From: Succinatimonas hippei
GTDB lineage: Bacteria > Pseudomonadota > Gammaproteobacteria > Enterobacterales > Succinivibrionaceae
Direction: 5' to 3'
DNA length: 31,512 bases
Assembly: GCA_004557545.1 (NCBI GenBank)
Contig: SFGV01000016.1
Span: forward strand, 1 to 31,512
Shown in pieces: positions 31,293 to 31,512 of this stretch. The stretch's first letter is position 1. Every line of letters starts with the position of its first letter. The notes under the pieces are model-generated. The model made no database searches and was not told where the DNA came from. It worked only from the letters and a program-made list of their open reading frames with translations. A program made the translations under genes and the position numbers.

Positions 31293-31512
31293 TTAGGACC
31301 TGGGCTCATTTTTTTCTTCCTGAGCGGTTGCTTCAGGCTCGGGCCTGGGGTGAGGAAGTCCAATCTTCTTCTCAGGACCTTTCCTTGAGAGCCTGTCGTA
31401 CTTGTTAAGCATACCGGGGGTCAGAACCTCCACATCAAAGCGCATGCCGGTTACATCGCCTACCACATCGGTAACATCGGTTCTGGTAAAGCCGGCAGTG
31501 TAATAGTTTCCA
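31293..31512 (-). CDS. C-terminal end of an unrecognised protein, cut by the right window edge
   Basis: The minus-strand frame is open from the right edge to a TAA at 31293-31295, giving 72 residues. It reads 'GNYYTAGFTRTDVTDVVGDV' then 'MRFDVEVLTPGMLNKYDRL' and ends in a charged, proline-rich tail (RPEPEATAQEEKNEPRS). The other two frames on this strand meet stops soon. The first part looks like folded protein and the last 25 residues like a disordered tail. I do not recognise the family from this piece. A terminator downstream supports a real gene end. Confidence 0.65.
   Translation of the reverse strand, partial: GNYYTAGFTRTDVTDVVGDVTGMRFDVEVLTPGMLNKYDRLSRKGPEKKIGLPHPRPEPEATAQEEKNEPRS

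Noticed and set aside
1..31512. CRISPR array, tRNA, rRNA or a toxin-antitoxin/defence operon
   Set aside because: No regularly spaced repeats, cloverleaf-like sequences or recognisable defence protein motifs were seen.

Overview
The window looks like a chromosomal segment of a fermentative, probably host-associated gammaproteobacterium. My best guess is a relative of Succinivibrionaceae (Aeromonadales). This is inferred from the combination of enteric-type MalEFGK, Mfd and Adk with glycyl-radical pyruvate fermentation (PflB/PflA), a Firmicutes-style class III fructose-1,6-bisphosphatase and a meso-diaminopimelate dehydrogenase. No rRNA or tRNA gene is visible that would settle the taxonomy.

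Layout. Positions 1-499 hold the N-terminal part of an integrase-like gene cut by the window edge. Positions 703-6331 (minus) hold a maltose/maltodextrin ABC transporter operon, malE-malF-malG-malK, with hairpins between cistrons and a UUCG-capped terminator. Its malG carries an extra block of about 114 residues. An AraC-family regulator (7072-8022) lies upstream and reads in the same direction. An M18 aminopeptidase follows (8504-9922). A decayed IS4/IS1634-like insertion sequence (about 10069-11224) then abuts adk so closely that its terminal repeat covers the adk ribosome binding site. Downstream are a small secreted protein co-transcribed with adk, a PilZ/YcgR-like c-di-GMP receptor, mfd (minus), a DUF6056-like polytopic membrane protein coupled to a small secreted protein, and a frameshifted small gene of unknown family ending in an 18-bp perfect inverted repeat. 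The rest is ddh, class III fbp, pflB-pflA, a small membrane-anchored protein, glgX (minus), a glutamine-type NAD synthetase whose amidase residues appear lost, and the C-terminal end of an unrecognised gene at the right edge.

How the genes fit together. MalEFGK would import maltodextrins and GlgX would debranch stored glycogen or its limit dextrins. PflB with PflA would convert pyruvate to acetyl-CoA and formate, and Fbp would serve gluconeogenesis. Ddh makes meso-diaminopimelate for lysine and cell wall. Most of the window is ordinary metabolism.

The unusual parts are the IS-adk junction, the frameshifted gene with its inverted repeat, the enlarged MalG loop, the degenerate NadE amidase domain, and several leader or intercistronic RNA structures. 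I see no convincing defence island, CRISPR array or complete new multi-gene system. Function assignments rest on recognised motifs and remembered family features; no database search was run.
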